From contig JACKCH010000032.1 in NCBI GenBank assembly GCA_020634115.1, forward strand, positions 1-17,793: DNA of 17,793 nucleotides, given 5' to 3'. Both the position numbers and the translations under genes were made by a program. The notes below the pieces were generated by a model. That model was not told the origin of the DNA, made no database searches, and saw only the letters and a program-made list of their open reading frames with translations. Shown here piece after piece: positions 1 through 7,679 of this stretch; the first letter of the stretch is position 1, and the number at the start of each line of letters is the position of its first letter. The stretch is from Anaerolineaceae bacterium. Lineage in GTDB: Bacteria; Chloroflexota; Anaerolineae; Aggregatilineales; Phototrophicaceae.

Positions 1-526
1 AGCTAATGTCTGTAATCGATTCCGCCTGTAAATCAATGAGGTAGCGATTGGCCGCGAAGATTAAATTGACATCAAAGGGATTGCGCTGCAGTGGTGCTAA
101 TGTCTCCGAAGGATTCAAAAAAGGGGTATTCAAGCAAAACTGATCGTTTTTTAGGTCGGATAAGTCGAACAGTCCTATTGAGGTTTGGCCGCTCGAACAC
201 GGGTAGGGATATTCCAGAGGCCCAATACTGGGAGCATCGGTATAGGCAAGGGTTTGATCGAGCCAGGGAGCTAAAGCTACTGGGTAGGTGTTTTCAAATA
301 CCCGTCCACTAAGATCACTGGATATGTATAAATATACATCTCTATTTGCGAAGTATCCGTTGCTGTCAACTTCATATTCATAACCAACAGGAGCCGAAAC
401 ATTATCTATGCCTACCAATGCCCAGCCAGTGATACCACCATCCTCCTGGGCAGATACAGATAGAACAACCAGGGAAAAACAGGCCATCAAGAGAGCAAAA
501 AAGCGTGTCATCATCACCTTGTTCAT
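1..526 (-). CDS. Secreted protein of unknown function, 5' part only (runs off left edge)
   Basis: An open frame of 175 codons runs from an ATG at 526 to the left edge of the window without a stop, so the C-terminus is missing. The first ~25 residues form a clear Sec signal peptide: Lys/Arg near the start, a hydrophobic stretch rich in Phe, Leu and Val, then an S-V-S-A-Q-like cleavage site before an acidic E-D-G-G mature start. The mature part is rich in Tyr, Pro, Ser and Asp, holds two cysteines (in P-Y-P-C-S-S and F-C-L-N) and has no transmembrane segment, which suggests an exported or surface protein. I do not recognise the family. A second in-frame ATG pair lies 4-5 codons downstream, so the exact start is uncertain; no strong Shine-Dalgarno precedes the first ATG. 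A terminator separates it from the upstream PA14-SH3 gene, so it probably has its own promoter. Confidence 0.7.
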   Translation of the reverse strand, partial: MNKVMMTRFFALLMACFSLVVLSVSAQEDGGITGWALVGIDNVSAPVGYEYEVDSNGYFANRDVYLYISSDLSGRVFENTYPVALAPWLDQTLAYTDAPSIGPLEYPYPCSSGQTSIGLFDLSDLKNDQFCLNTPFLNPSETLAPLQRNPFDVNLIFAANRYLIDLQAESITDIS

Positions 527-528
527 TG

Positions 529-546
529 TATAACTTTATTGTTATA
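529..546. promoter_or_regulatory. Inverted repeat at the start of the left-edge secreted gene
   Basis: A perfect 6-bp inverted repeat, TATAAC-N6-GTTATA, lies 3-20 bp upstream of the ATG at 526. It falls where transcription would begin if the promoter at 550-577 is used. It could be a repressor operator or a small 5'-UTR hairpin. Only the symmetry is seen; the role is inferred. Confidence 0.35.
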
Positions 547-549
547 TCC

Positions 550-577
550 ATTGTAATGACAATCCACCGGGATTCAA
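550..577 (-). promoter_or_regulatory. Putative sigma70 promoter for the left-edge secreted gene
   Basis: Read on the minus strand, a TTGAAT -35 box (572-577) and a TACAAT -10 box (550-555) are separated by 16 bp. The predicted transcript starts around 543, about 17 nt before the ATG at 526. Each box matches the consensus at most positions. It lies downstream of the terminator for the preceding gene, as expected for an independent unit. Confidence 0.4.
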
Positions 578-620
578 TGCAATGCGCTAATTTATGAAGT
601 GATTAGATCACCAACCCACA

Positions 621-650
621 GGAAACAAACAGAGGGCTGATGCCCCCTGC
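621..650 (-). terminator. Rho-independent terminator of the PA14-SH3b gene
   Basis: On the minus strand, an 8-bp stem CAGGGGGC / GCCCTCTG (one G-U pair) with a 4-nt loop occupies 630-649. It is followed by the T-rich tract TTTGTTT (621-629). It begins about 30 nt after the stop codon of the gene at 680-1846. Confidence 0.7.
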
Positions 651-679
651 TTTAGCCATTACTCGAATTACTGTCTGTC

Positions 680-1846
680 TTATCCCGTGACCGGCACGTT
701 ACCCAGGTTGGTCACATAGACGTAGCTGGCATTGACCCACCCGACAATCCCGTTCACGTTGATCTGCACCCAGGTGCTGGCCGCGTTACGTCCCACCACC
801 GAGTAACTCTGCCCGCGTGCGATGCGGGTGAGGACGCTCCCCGCCGGGTATGCCGGGATATTGCGTACATTCAGGAAATAGGCCGTTACGGTGGCCGTTG
901 AGCCGGTAGGCCGCGTGCTGCTGTCCGTTACCGGAACATTTTCCAGGTTGACCGCCACCACGTAACCGCTGTTGACCCAGCCAATCGTACCGTTGATGTT
1001 CAGTTGCAGCCAGCTACCATCGGCGTTCTTGCCCACTACCGCGTAGCTTTCGCCGCGTGCGATGCGTACCAGAATCACGCCGTTATACGGATCGGGCGTC
1101 TGGCGCACGTTCAGGAAATAGGCCGTCACGGTGGCCGTCGCTCCGGTAGGCCGCGTGCTGTTATCCGTTACCGGTACATTCTGAAGATTCGTAGCGATGA
1201 CGTAGTTACTGTTCACCCAGCCGGTGGTGCCGTTGGCGCTCAGTTGCAGCCAACTGCTGTCGGCGTTTCGGCCCACCACCGGGTAAACCTGTCCCTTCGT
1301 GATACGGAACAGGATGAGTCCGGTATACGGGTTGGGTGCGTTGCGGACATTTAACTGCGAGGCGGTCACTGTCGCGGTGGCGGACGTGCTGCTCCCCACC
1401 TGCGCCAGCGTGTAGCTCAGGTAGGCGAGGCCGGTGTTTTCGTAGAACTCCACGACGATTGTGTGTTGCCCCGCGCCCAGGGTCAGATTCGCCGTGTAGC
1501 TGGTGCCGGGCGCCAGATGCCACTCGTTGATATAGGCGATGCCATCTATAAAGACGCGCACGCCGTCATCGGCCTGGACGTTGAGCGTATAGTTCCCGGC
1601 GGCCAGGGTTTGCACACTTGTCCAGCGGGCCGAGAAGTAATCCACCGGGATACTGGCGGCGGGCGATCCCGCGCCCCAGTCGTGCGACGGGCTGTTTTCG
1701 CTAAGGATATAAGTCGGGCTGCCGCTCAACCCGGCGTTATTGAAGTATTCGGCTGTCCACACCCCTGACTGCGCGGCAGCAGGGATGACCAATAGGCTGC
1801 TTAACAGCATGACCGCGACAAGAATCATGCCAGCACGTTTCATCAT
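680..1846 (-). CDS. Secreted PA14 domain protein with three C-terminal SH3b repeats
   Basis: 388 aa. Residues 1-26 are a signal peptide (M-M-K-R, hydrophobic core, A-A-A-Q cleavage site). Residues 28-150 form a PA14-type beta-barrel: G-V-W-T-A-E-Y-F at the start, S-H-D-W-G, the A-D-D-G-V-R-V-F-I-D-G calcium/ligand-loop motif around 92-102, and N-E-W-H. Residues 156-388 hold three bacterial SH3 (SH3_3) units, each with the L-N-V-R start, V-V-G-[RK]-N middle and G-W-V-N end. PA14 domains in other proteins bind glycans, and SH3b domains bind cell-wall peptides; I infer an extracellular adhesin or wall-associated role, with no catalytic domain present. The ATG at 1846 is chosen because a GGGGGA Shine-Dalgarno lies 7 nt upstream. 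A paralogue lies 143 bp upstream on the same strand, so the two may be co-transcribed. There is no LPXTG-type anchor. Confidence 0.88.
   Translation of the reverse strand: MMKRAGMILVAVMLLSSLLVIPAAAQSGVWTAEYFNNAGLSGSPTYILSENSPSHDWGAGSPAASIPVDYFSARWTSVQTLAAGNYTLNVQADDGVRVFIDGIAYINEWHLAPGTSYTANLTLGAGQHTIVVEFYENTGLAYLSYTLAQVGSSTSATATVTASQLNVRNAPNPYTGLILFRITKGQVYPVVGRNADSSWLQLSANGTTGWVNSNYVIATNLQNVPVTDNSTRPTGATATVTAYFLNVRQTPDPYNGVILVRIARGESYAVVGKNADGSWLQLNINGTIGWVNSGYVVAVNLENVPVTDSSTRPTGSTATVTAYFLNVRNIPAYPAGSVLTRIARGQSYSVVGRNAASTWVQINVNGIVGWVNASYVYVTNLGNVPVTG
683..1381 (-). repeat. Tandem 240-bp coding repeats (SH3b units)
   Basis: Three in-frame units at 1142-1381, 902-1141 and 683-901 (the last truncated by the stop codon) have an exact period of 80 codons. 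The linker between units (N-V-P-V-T-D ... S-T-R-P-T-G) is nearly identical between copies 1 and 2, and the corresponding DNA is also very similar. This points to fairly recent internal duplication. Confidence 0.85.
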
Positions 1847-1989
1847 GTTCTATTCCCCCATGAGATTTTGATTGACTCTAACCTCACTGTAACACGCTTC
1901 TAGGGGGCGTGATGCACGCTTGAGCGACGCCAACCTGACGCCCATGTTAGAAATTCATAACGTTTTGGCCCGTCCCAACTGAGGAGACA

Positions 1990-3414
1990 TTATCCGGTAA
2001 TCGGGATGCTGCTCAGGGGAACCGGCACGTCGAGTACCGCGTAACGCGAATTCACCCAACCGCTAACCCCGCCATACGAAATTTCCCACCAACTGGTATC
2101 TGCATTGCGCCCGACCAACGTGGCGCTGTTCCGGTAAGGCAGCAGGCCGATAATCGCGCTGATTGTGCCGGGGCCGCTGCGGATATTCACGCTGGTGAGG
2201 GCGGTCACGGTGTAGCCGGTGGGGGGAAGCTGCGGGGCAGTGGTCGCTGTCGCGTTCGTTACGGGGACGCTCCCGCCGTTAGCCACGCTCAGGTAACGCC
2301 CATACGCCCAGCCGACAAGTCCGTTTACATTGATCTGCCACCAACTGCTATCGGTGTTACGCCCAACCACCGGGTAGGTTTCCCCCAGGTTGATCTTTGT
2401 CAGGATGTTGCTCCCCTGGGCGCTGGGGATGTCGCGCACATTCAGCCGGTTCGCGGTGATGACCGTGCCGAAAGCCGCCGTATTCACCACCGGAACAGGT
2501 GTGGGCGAGTAGATTGGGCCGCCTCCCTTACGGTACAGGTTATAGGTCATATAGGCCAGCCCCGCCCGCTCGTAGTATTCGATCATGATGTTATGATCGC
2601 CGCTGAAGAGGTTAAACTCCGCGACATAGGTGGTCCCAGTGGCATCATGCCACTCGTTAATCTGCGCGATGCCGTCCACGAAGATACGCACACCATCATC
2701 GGCATGGACGGAAAGCTGGTACGTGCCACTTTCAAGGTACTGTAGGCTTGTCCACCGCGCTGAGAAGTTATCCGCTGCGATGCTGGCCGCCGGAGAACCA
2801 TTGCCCCAGTCATGGGAGGGTGACGCTTCACTTTGAATGACGATAGGCGACCCGGCCAGACCGATATTGGTGTAATACTGCGCTGTCCACCCACCGGGAT
2901 TGACATTCGTTAGGGACTGCGGAATCGGGAAGTTCGGGCCGGAGGGGTTGGTGGCGATATTCACCCAGGTGACGTACACATAGGCCGCGCCGGTTACTTC
3001 GCGGTAATCCACCTGAACATGATGCACCCCGGCAGTCAGCGGTATATCCACGCTGAGGATTTCGCCCACCCGACCATTATCGAAGGTATCGAGCTGCGGG
3101 TGAAAAGGATAGCCGACGTTCAACCGTACCTGGTCGTCGGCCAGCAGGTAAAAACGGTAGGTTCCGGCCTCAAAGTAGGGGTCAGACGCGAACCGCGCCG
3201 TGAACGTGTCACTGTTGACTCCTGTTCCCGGTGAACCCGTACCCCAATCGAAAGAGACAGAGGAGTCCTGCCGGGTCAGGGCTGCCGGGCCGATCAGATA
3301 GGAATTATTGTAAAACTCAGTCGTCCACACACCAGTCTGCGCCACCGCCGGCACCGCGCCCAGGCCGGTGGTTAGCAGAAACAGTGTGATGCCCCATAAC
3401 AGTTTGTGTTTCAT
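1990..3414 (-). CDS. Secreted protein with two PA14 and two SH3b domains
   Basis: 474 aa from the ATG at 3414. Residues 1-26 are a signal peptide (M-K-H-K-L-L, hydrophobic core, A-V-A-Q). PA14 domain 1 spans about 28-152 and is divergent: its A-D-D loop reads A-D-D-Q-V-R-L-N. PA14 domain 2 spans about 174-296 and is canonical (S-H-D-W-G, A-D-D-G-V-R-I-F-V-D-G, N-E-W-H), closely resembling the PA14 of the neighbour at 680-1846. A Pro/Thr linker leads to SH3b units at about 315-378 and 400-462, and the chain ends in I-P-I-T-G. An in-frame start 10 codons upstream (3444) exists, but a GGAGAA Shine-Dalgarno 6 nt before 3414, together with the signal peptide starting there, favours the shorter form. 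Likely an exported glycan- or wall-binding protein with no enzyme domain; the ligand is unknown. Confidence 0.87.
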   Translation of the reverse strand: MKHKLLWGITLFLLTTGLGAVPAVAQTGVWTTEFYNNSYLIGPAALTRQDSSVSFDWGTGSPGTGVNSDTFTARFASDPYFEAGTYRFYLLADDQVRLNVGYPFHPQLDTFDNGRVGEILSVDIPLTAGVHHVQVDYREVTGAAYVYVTWVNIATNPSGPNFPIPQSLTNVNPGGWTAQYYTNIGLAGSPIVIQSEASPSHDWGNGSPAASIAADNFSARWTSLQYLESGTYQLSVHADDGVRIFVDGIAQINEWHDATGTTYVAEFNLFSGDHNIMIEYYERAGLAYMTYNLYRKGGGPIYSPTPVPVVNTAAFGTVITANRLNVRDIPSAQGSNILTKINLGETYPVVGRNTDSSWWQINVNGLVGWAYGRYLSVANGGSVPVTNATATTAPQLPPTGYTVTALTSVNIRSGPGTISAIIGLLPYRNSATLVGRNADTSWWEISYGGVSGWVNSRYAVLDVPVPLSSIPITG

Positions 3415-3750
3415 CGCTAATTCTCCAGGCAACAGATGAAGCATTCATCAGGGCAGCATAACCGCAGGAGACCGGCAGGGCGGTATAACAGGGGAAAAGA
3501 GGTAGATGACCACCGCGACCCGCACCGGATTCCAGCGGCAATCGTGCAACTGATTGTCTGACCTTAGCATAGCACAATCGGATGAGAAGAGGGTGAATTA
3601 GCAACGCAATAGGAGGGCAATCGTATCCAAGATGGGGCCAGGAATGGGACTTTCACACCTGCTCCCCGCATCGTGTTTGGGGCAAGTGCCGAACTTTGCG
3701 AGCATACCTGAGTAGCTGCTCATCCTCATTTAGCGAATTTACAGTCATAA
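3415..3750. other. Non-coding region between divergent genes
   Basis: The stretch 3415-3878 separates the minus-strand PA14 gene from the plus-strand ABC operon. Apart from the Shine-Dalgarno of the PA14 gene (3421-3426) and the two plus-strand promoters listed separately, I see no RNA gene, coding sequence, repeat or convincing terminator here. A minus-strand promoter for the PA14 gene must lie in this region, but no -35/-10 pair stands out. Confidence 0.5.
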
Positions 3751-3753
3751 GGG

Positions 3754-3781
3754 TTCACAATAGGGCAAAACTGTGTATAAT
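3754..3781 (+). promoter_or_regulatory. Putative upstream sigma70 promoter (P1) of the ABC exporter operon
   Basis: TTCACA (3754-3759), a 16-bp spacer and a perfect TATAAT (3776-3781). It lies about 100 bp upstream of the ATG at 3879, on the same strand as the ABC genes. Confidence 0.5.
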
Positions 3782-3808
3782 GGACGGTTCGCACTGCACA
3801 CTAATCAC

Positions 3809-3837
3809 TTGATTTTAGAACCAATGTTCGATATAAT
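3809..3837 (+). promoter_or_regulatory. Putative sigma70 promoter (P2) of the ABC exporter operon, with embedded dyad
   Basis: TTGATT (3809-3814), a 17-bp spacer and a perfect TATAAT (3832-3837); transcription would start near 3844, about 35 nt before the ATG. The spacer holds the inverted repeat GAAC-N4-GTTC (3818-3829), placed so that a bound protein would block polymerase. The dyad resembles the LexA/DinR box of Gram-positive bacteria, though MarR- or PadR-type regulators are also possible. Confidence 0.55.
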
Positions 3838-3878
3838 CAGACAGTTCGACTCACGCCCGTTGACAGAGGGGAGCAGTT

Positions 3879-5672
3879 ATGGCTTCAATGAGTGAGTTTA
3901 CGGTTGTTGGCGATTACGCCTACCGCACCACCAGTCCTTTACGCTGGATTCTGTCGCATGTCCTGCGCTACAAACGGCTATTAATCGCCGGGTGCGGCCT
4001 GTTCGTCGTGGCCTGGTCATCGTTCAGTACGTCTCGCCTGCTGATTGGCAAGGCCGCCGAGGAAATCATGACACCTTCCGACGATAACGGCCTGCTGAAA
4101 GTCGCGCTGGCGGTGTTGTTGGTGCTGGTGCTGGATGGCCTGTCCAGCCTGGGCGCGAGTCTGTCCTTTGAAACTATTGCCCAGCGTCTTTCGCGGGATG
4201 CCCGCCAGGAACTCTATACCAGCCTGCTCGGTAAAAGCCAGACCTTTCATGACCGGCAGCGCGTGGGAGACATCATGGCGAGGGCGACCGATGACGTGCA
4301 GCAGCTCAACGTCATGATTAGCCCTGGCGTCTTGTTCATATTGGATTCGGTGCTGGGGTTGACCGTGCCGCTGATCTCGATTGCGTCTGTCAAACTCGAT
4401 CTGGCCCTCGTGCCGCTGCTGTTCATCCTGTCCTACCTGCTGACGGTGCGGCGCTATGCTAACCGCCTGAACCCGGTCATCGAAAACCAGCGCGAGGCCT
4501 TCGGCAAGATGAACGCTGGCCTGGAAGAAACCATCTCCGGTATTGAAATCGTCAAAGCCAGCGCCCAGGAGTTCTTTGAGCAGACCAAGTTCACCCGGAA
4601 CGCCCGCAAGTACCGCGATTATTACGCGCAGCAGGGGCGGGTTGAGGCGCGTTATCTGCCGATGCTGTACTACGCTTTCGCGCTCGGCCTGACGTTCTTC
4701 CATGCCATGATTCTGTTCGGCCAGGGTCGGGTGACGATTCCCGAGATTATCGCTGTGATGGGGTTGATGACGATTCTGCGCTTCCCGATCTTTATCTCGG
4801 TGTTTGCCTTCTCCCTGGTACAACTAGGGATCACCAGCGCCCGGCGTATCCTGACGATTATCACCGCCGAAGCCGATATGGATGAAAATGCCGACGGCCA
4901 CAGTCAGGCCGTTGCGGGTGAAATCGTCTTTGAGAATGTCAGTTACGGCTTTGAGGATGGCATGGTGCTGGAAGACATCTCGTTCCACATCAAGCCAGGG
5001 GAAACCATCGCCATTGTGGGACAGACCGGTTCCGGCAAAAGCACGCTGACGGAACTCATCAACCGCACTTATGACGTGACCGGCGGGCGTATCCTGATAG
5101 ACGGTGTGGACGTGCGCGAGTGGAATCTGACGGCGCTGCGTTCGCAGATTTCGAAGATTGAGCAGGACGTGTTCCTGTTCTCGCGTACAGTGGCGGAAAA
5201 CATCGCCTTTGGCGCACCCGGCACACCCCAGGACGTGATTGAACAGGCGGCGCGGGATGCGCAGGCGCACGACTTCATCCAGAGTTTTCAGGATGGTTAC
5301 GAGACGAAGATCGGGGAACGGGGCGTCACGCTCTCCGGTGGGCAGCGGCAGCGCATCGCCCTGGCGCGGGCGTTCCTGAGTAACCCGCGTATTCTGATTC
5401 TGGACGATGCCACCAGCGCGATTGACAGTGCCACCGAGGACGAGATTCAAAAGGCGATTCACAAAGCGCAGCAGGGGCGCACGACGCTGCTGATTACGCA
5501 CCGCCTCTCTCAGATTCGCTGGGCAGATCATATCCTGCTGCTGGAAGGAGGGCGCATCACCGCCAGCGGCACGCACGATGACCTGCTGCGGACATCGGCA
5601 CAGTACCGGCGCATCTTCGCTCGCTACGATGCCGCCCTGCCGCCCCTGGAAACGGCCATGCAACCGGCGTGA
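3879..5672 (+). CDS. ABC exporter half-transporter, degenerate-site subunit (MsbA/LmrA-type, heterodimeric)
   Basis: 597 aa; exports an unknown substrate across the cytoplasmic membrane using ATP. A type-I exporter transmembrane domain with six helices spans about 30-315. The nucleotide-binding domain follows (about 340-590) with Walker A GQTGSGKST at 381-389, a Q-loop I-E-Q-D, signature LSGGQRQR at 485-492, Walker B ILILDD at 505-510 and the switch histidine in L-L-I-T-H-R-L-S. The residue after the Walker B aspartate is Asp510 instead of the catalytic Glu, typical of the impaired-site subunit in heterodimeric exporters. Its partner gene follows 168 bp downstream and carries the complementary defect. 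The ATG at 3879 has GGGGAG 5 nt upstream. Family members include multidrug and lipid exporters; the substrate cannot be read from sequence. Confidence 0.93.
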   Translation: MASMSEFTVVGDYAYRTTSPLRWILSHVLRYKRLLIAGCGLFVVAWSSFSTSRLLIGKAAEEIMTPSDDNGLLKVALAVLLVLVLDGLSSLGASLSFETIAQRLSRDARQELYTSLLGKSQTFHDRQRVGDIMARATDDVQQLNVMISPGVLFILDSVLGLTVPLISIASVKLDLALVPLLFILSYLLTVRRYANRLNPVIENQREAFGKMNAGLEETISGIEIVKASAQEFFEQTKFTRNARKYRDYYAQQGRVEARYLPMLYYAFALGLTFFHAMILFGQGRVTIPEIIAVMGLMTILRFPIFISVFAFSLVQLGITSARRILTIITAEADMDENADGHSQAVAGEIVFENVSYGFEDGMVLEDISFHIKPGETIAIVGQTGSGKSTLTELINRTYDVTGGRILIDGVDVREWNLTALRSQISKIEQDVFLFSRTVAENIAFGAPGTPQDVIEQAARDAQAHDFIQSFQDGYETKIGERGVTLSGGQRQRIALARAFLSNPRILILDDATSAIDSATEDEIQKAIHKAQQGRTTLLITHRLSQIRWADHILLLEGGRITASGTHDDLLRTSAQYRRIFARYDAALPPLETAMQPA

Positions 5673-5686
5673 AGTGGAGAAAAACC

Positions 5687-5788
5687 GGGCGACCACGCCG
5701 GGTCGCCCCTACAGGAAAAAGAACCTTCCGTTTTGCCGAGTTACACGAAAATGCAGCGTGTAGGGGAGGGGCTCAGACTCTCGCCTAC
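5687..5788. repeat. Palindromic intergenic repeat element between the ABC genes
   Basis: The 168-bp gap between the two ABC genes is filled by symmetric sequence. There is a perfect 8-bp hairpin GGGCGACC-N6-GGTCGCCC (5687-5708); a second hairpin GTAGGGGAG / CTCGCCTAC with one mismatch (5760-5768 with 5780-5788); and a perfect 7-bp long-range pair CCCCTAC (5706-5712) with GTAGGGG (5760-5766). No T-tract follows either hairpin, so these are not ordinary terminators. The GTAGGGGCGAC-type core resembles short interspersed repeats I recall from other bacterial genomes, so a REP/MITE-like element is likely, but copy number cannot be judged from this window. Confidence 0.5.
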
Positions 5789-5840
5789 GGGAAAACGAAT
5801 TGCTGATTAAAAAGGAACACAACCACAAGGAGGTTCCAAC

Positions 5841-7649
5841 ATGGGCTTCATTATGGACGGCCTGGATGCCGAAGACTATGACCGCCAATATAGTGATCGG
5901 GTACTTGTCCGGCGCATTCTCGGCTATTTTCGCCCACAGCTTCCCCGGATGCTGGCGGTAGCGGTTGCCATCATCCTGACCTCGGCGGTGAACACCGGGC
6001 TGCCGATCTTCATCTCGGACGGTCTTGACCGGCTGCAAACCGACACGACAACCAATACCCTATTGAGCATTATGGCGGTCATTGTCGTTCTGGGTGTGCT
6101 AGGCTGGGTGTTCAACGCCGTGCGCCAGTGGGTATCGGCGGCGGCGGTGGGGAACGTGACGCTCAAGCTGCGTGAAGATGCTTTCAACTCGGTGGTCAGA
6201 CGTGACCTGTCGTTTTATGACACTTTTCCATCGGGCAAAATCGTCAGCCGGGTTACGTCAGATACACAGGCGTTCTCGTCGGTGGTGCAGCTCAGTACCG
6301 AGTTGATGAGTCAGATTCTGCTGGTGGTACTGCTCATCGGTTATCTGTTCAGCGTCAATGTGCAGCTTACCCTGATGACCCTGGGAATCGCCCCATTCGT
6401 GGTTTTGACTGCGCTTCAGTTCCGGCGTATCGCCCGCGACACGGTCACGCAGTCCCGGCGCGTGAACGCGGTGGTGAGTTCACACATTCAGGAAACGGTC
6501 AGCGGGATTCGGATCGCCAAGACATTCCGCCAGGAAAAGGCAATCTACGACGAGTTCATGGATGTGAACAGCCAGTCGTACAGTATCAACCTGCGTACCG
6601 GCTATACGTTCAGCAGCATCTTCCCGATTCTGAACGTCATCGCCGGGATTGGGACAGCCATTCTGGTGTACTTCGGCGGGGGGAGCGCCCAGATTGGTGT
6701 CCTTACGGCAGGCGAGTGGTATCTGTTCATTCAGGGGTTGGCGATGTTCTGGTTCCCGCTGACGAGTATTGCGTCATTCTGGAGCCAGTTCCAGTTGGGA
6801 CTGGCCGCCGGAGAACGGGTCTTTGCGTTGATTGACGCCGAGCCGAAAGTCGTACAAACCGATCACCGTTCCCTAGAAAAAGTACGGGGCGAAATCACTT
6901 TCCGAAACGTGGACTTCCACTACAAAGACGGTGAGCCGGTGCTGCAAGACTTCTCCCTGACGATTCCCGCCGGGCAAACCCTGGCGCTGGTCGGGCATAC
7001 CGGCGCGGGCAAGTCGAGCCTGGGCAAGCTGATCGCCCGCTTCTACGAGTTCCAGGGTGGCGATCTGCTGATTGATGGGCAGGATATCCGCACCTTTGAC
7101 CTGACCAGCTACCGGAATCACCTGGGGATTGTCACGCAATCCCCATTCCTCTTCGACGGCACGGTGATGGAAAACATCCGCTATGGCAGCCCGGACGCGA
7201 GTGAAACGGATGTCGAGCGGGTGGCGTGGATGGTCGGCCAGGGCGATTGGCTGGCGGCGCTGCCCAATGGGTTGCAGACTGAGGTGGGGGAACGCGGCAC
7301 AAACCTCTCGATGGGGCAGCGGCAGTTGGTCACGCTGGCGCGGGTGCTACTGCAAAACCCGTCTATCTTCATCCTGGACGAAGCTACCGCCAGTGTAGAC
7401 CCGCTGACGGAAACGCTAATTCAGGAAGGGCTGGACGTGGTGCTGGAAAACCGGACTTCGATTGTGATCGCGCACCGCCTCTCCACCATCAAACACGCGG
7501 ATCGCATCATTGTGCTGCAACAGGGACAGATCATTGAAGAAGGCACACACGAATCGTTGCTGGCGCAGGGCGGGCATTACGCCGAACTGTATAACACCTA
7601 CTTCCGCCACCAGAGCCTGGAATACATCGAACAGGCGGTAGCGAGTTAG
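5841..7649 (+). CDS. ABC exporter half-transporter, catalytic subunit (heterodimer partner)
   Basis: 602 aa. Six-helix exporter transmembrane domain (about 30-320), then a nucleotide-binding domain with Walker A GHTGAGKSS at 385-393, Q-loop I-V-T-Q-S, signature LSMGQRQL at 489-496, Walker B ending L-D-E (Asp513, catalytic Glu514), and the switch histidine in I-V-I-A-H-R-L-S. The signature has Met in place of the first Gly of LSGGQ. In a head-to-tail dimer this signature faces the Walker A/B of the upstream subunit, which also lacks the catalytic Glu; the other site (Glu514 plus LSGGQ of the partner) is intact. This is the pattern of heterodimeric exporters. A near-perfect Shine-Dalgarno, AAGGAGGT (5827-5834), lies 6 nt before the ATG. 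The transcript probably ends at the terminator at 7680-7720. Confidence 0.93.
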   Translation: MGFIMDGLDAEDYDRQYSDRVLVRRILGYFRPQLPRMLAVAVAIILTSAVNTGLPIFISDGLDRLQTDTTTNTLLSIMAVIVVLGVLGWVFNAVRQWVSAAAVGNVTLKLREDAFNSVVRRDLSFYDTFPSGKIVSRVTSDTQAFSSVVQLSTELMSQILLVVLLIGYLFSVNVQLTLMTLGIAPFVVLTALQFRRIARDTVTQSRRVNAVVSSHIQETVSGIRIAKTFRQEKAIYDEFMDVNSQSYSINLRTGYTFSSIFPILNVIAGIGTAILVYFGGGSAQIGVLTAGEWYLFIQGLAMFWFPLTSIASFWSQFQLGLAAGERVFALIDAEPKVVQTDHRSLEKVRGEITFRNVDFHYKDGEPVLQDFSLTIPAGQTLALVGHTGAGKSSLGKLIARFYEFQGGDLLIDGQDIRTFDLTSYRNHLGIVTQSPFLFDGTVMENIRYGSPDASETDVERVAWMVGQGDWLAALPNGLQTEVGERGTNLSMGQRQLVTLARVLLQNPSIFILDEATASVDPLTETLIQEGLDVVLENRTSIVIAHRLSTIKHADRIIVLQQGQIIEEGTHESLLAQGGHYAELYNTYFRHQSLEYIEQAVAS

Positions 7650-7679
7650 GCCGCTCTCGGCAACCATCATTTTTACCCG

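Noticed and set aside
91..312. 73-codon plus-strand open frame
   Set aside because: It lies antisense to the signal-peptide-bearing minus-strand gene at 1-526, has low-complexity Arg-rich content and no Shine-Dalgarno.
599..611. GTGAT-TAG-ATCAC dyad in the gap upstream of the left-edge gene
   Set aside because: A 5-bp repeat upstream of the predicted promoter, not repeated elsewhere in the window; too short to claim as an operator.
1900..1955. GC-rich inverted repeats between the two PA14 genes (GGGCGT ... ACGCCC)
   Set aside because: Long loop, several competing pairings and no T-tract, so it cannot be called a terminator or operator.
3317..3604. Minus-strand open frame over the start of the PA14x2 gene
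   Set aside because: It overlaps the signal-peptide region of the real gene in another frame and reads as non-protein-like sequence.
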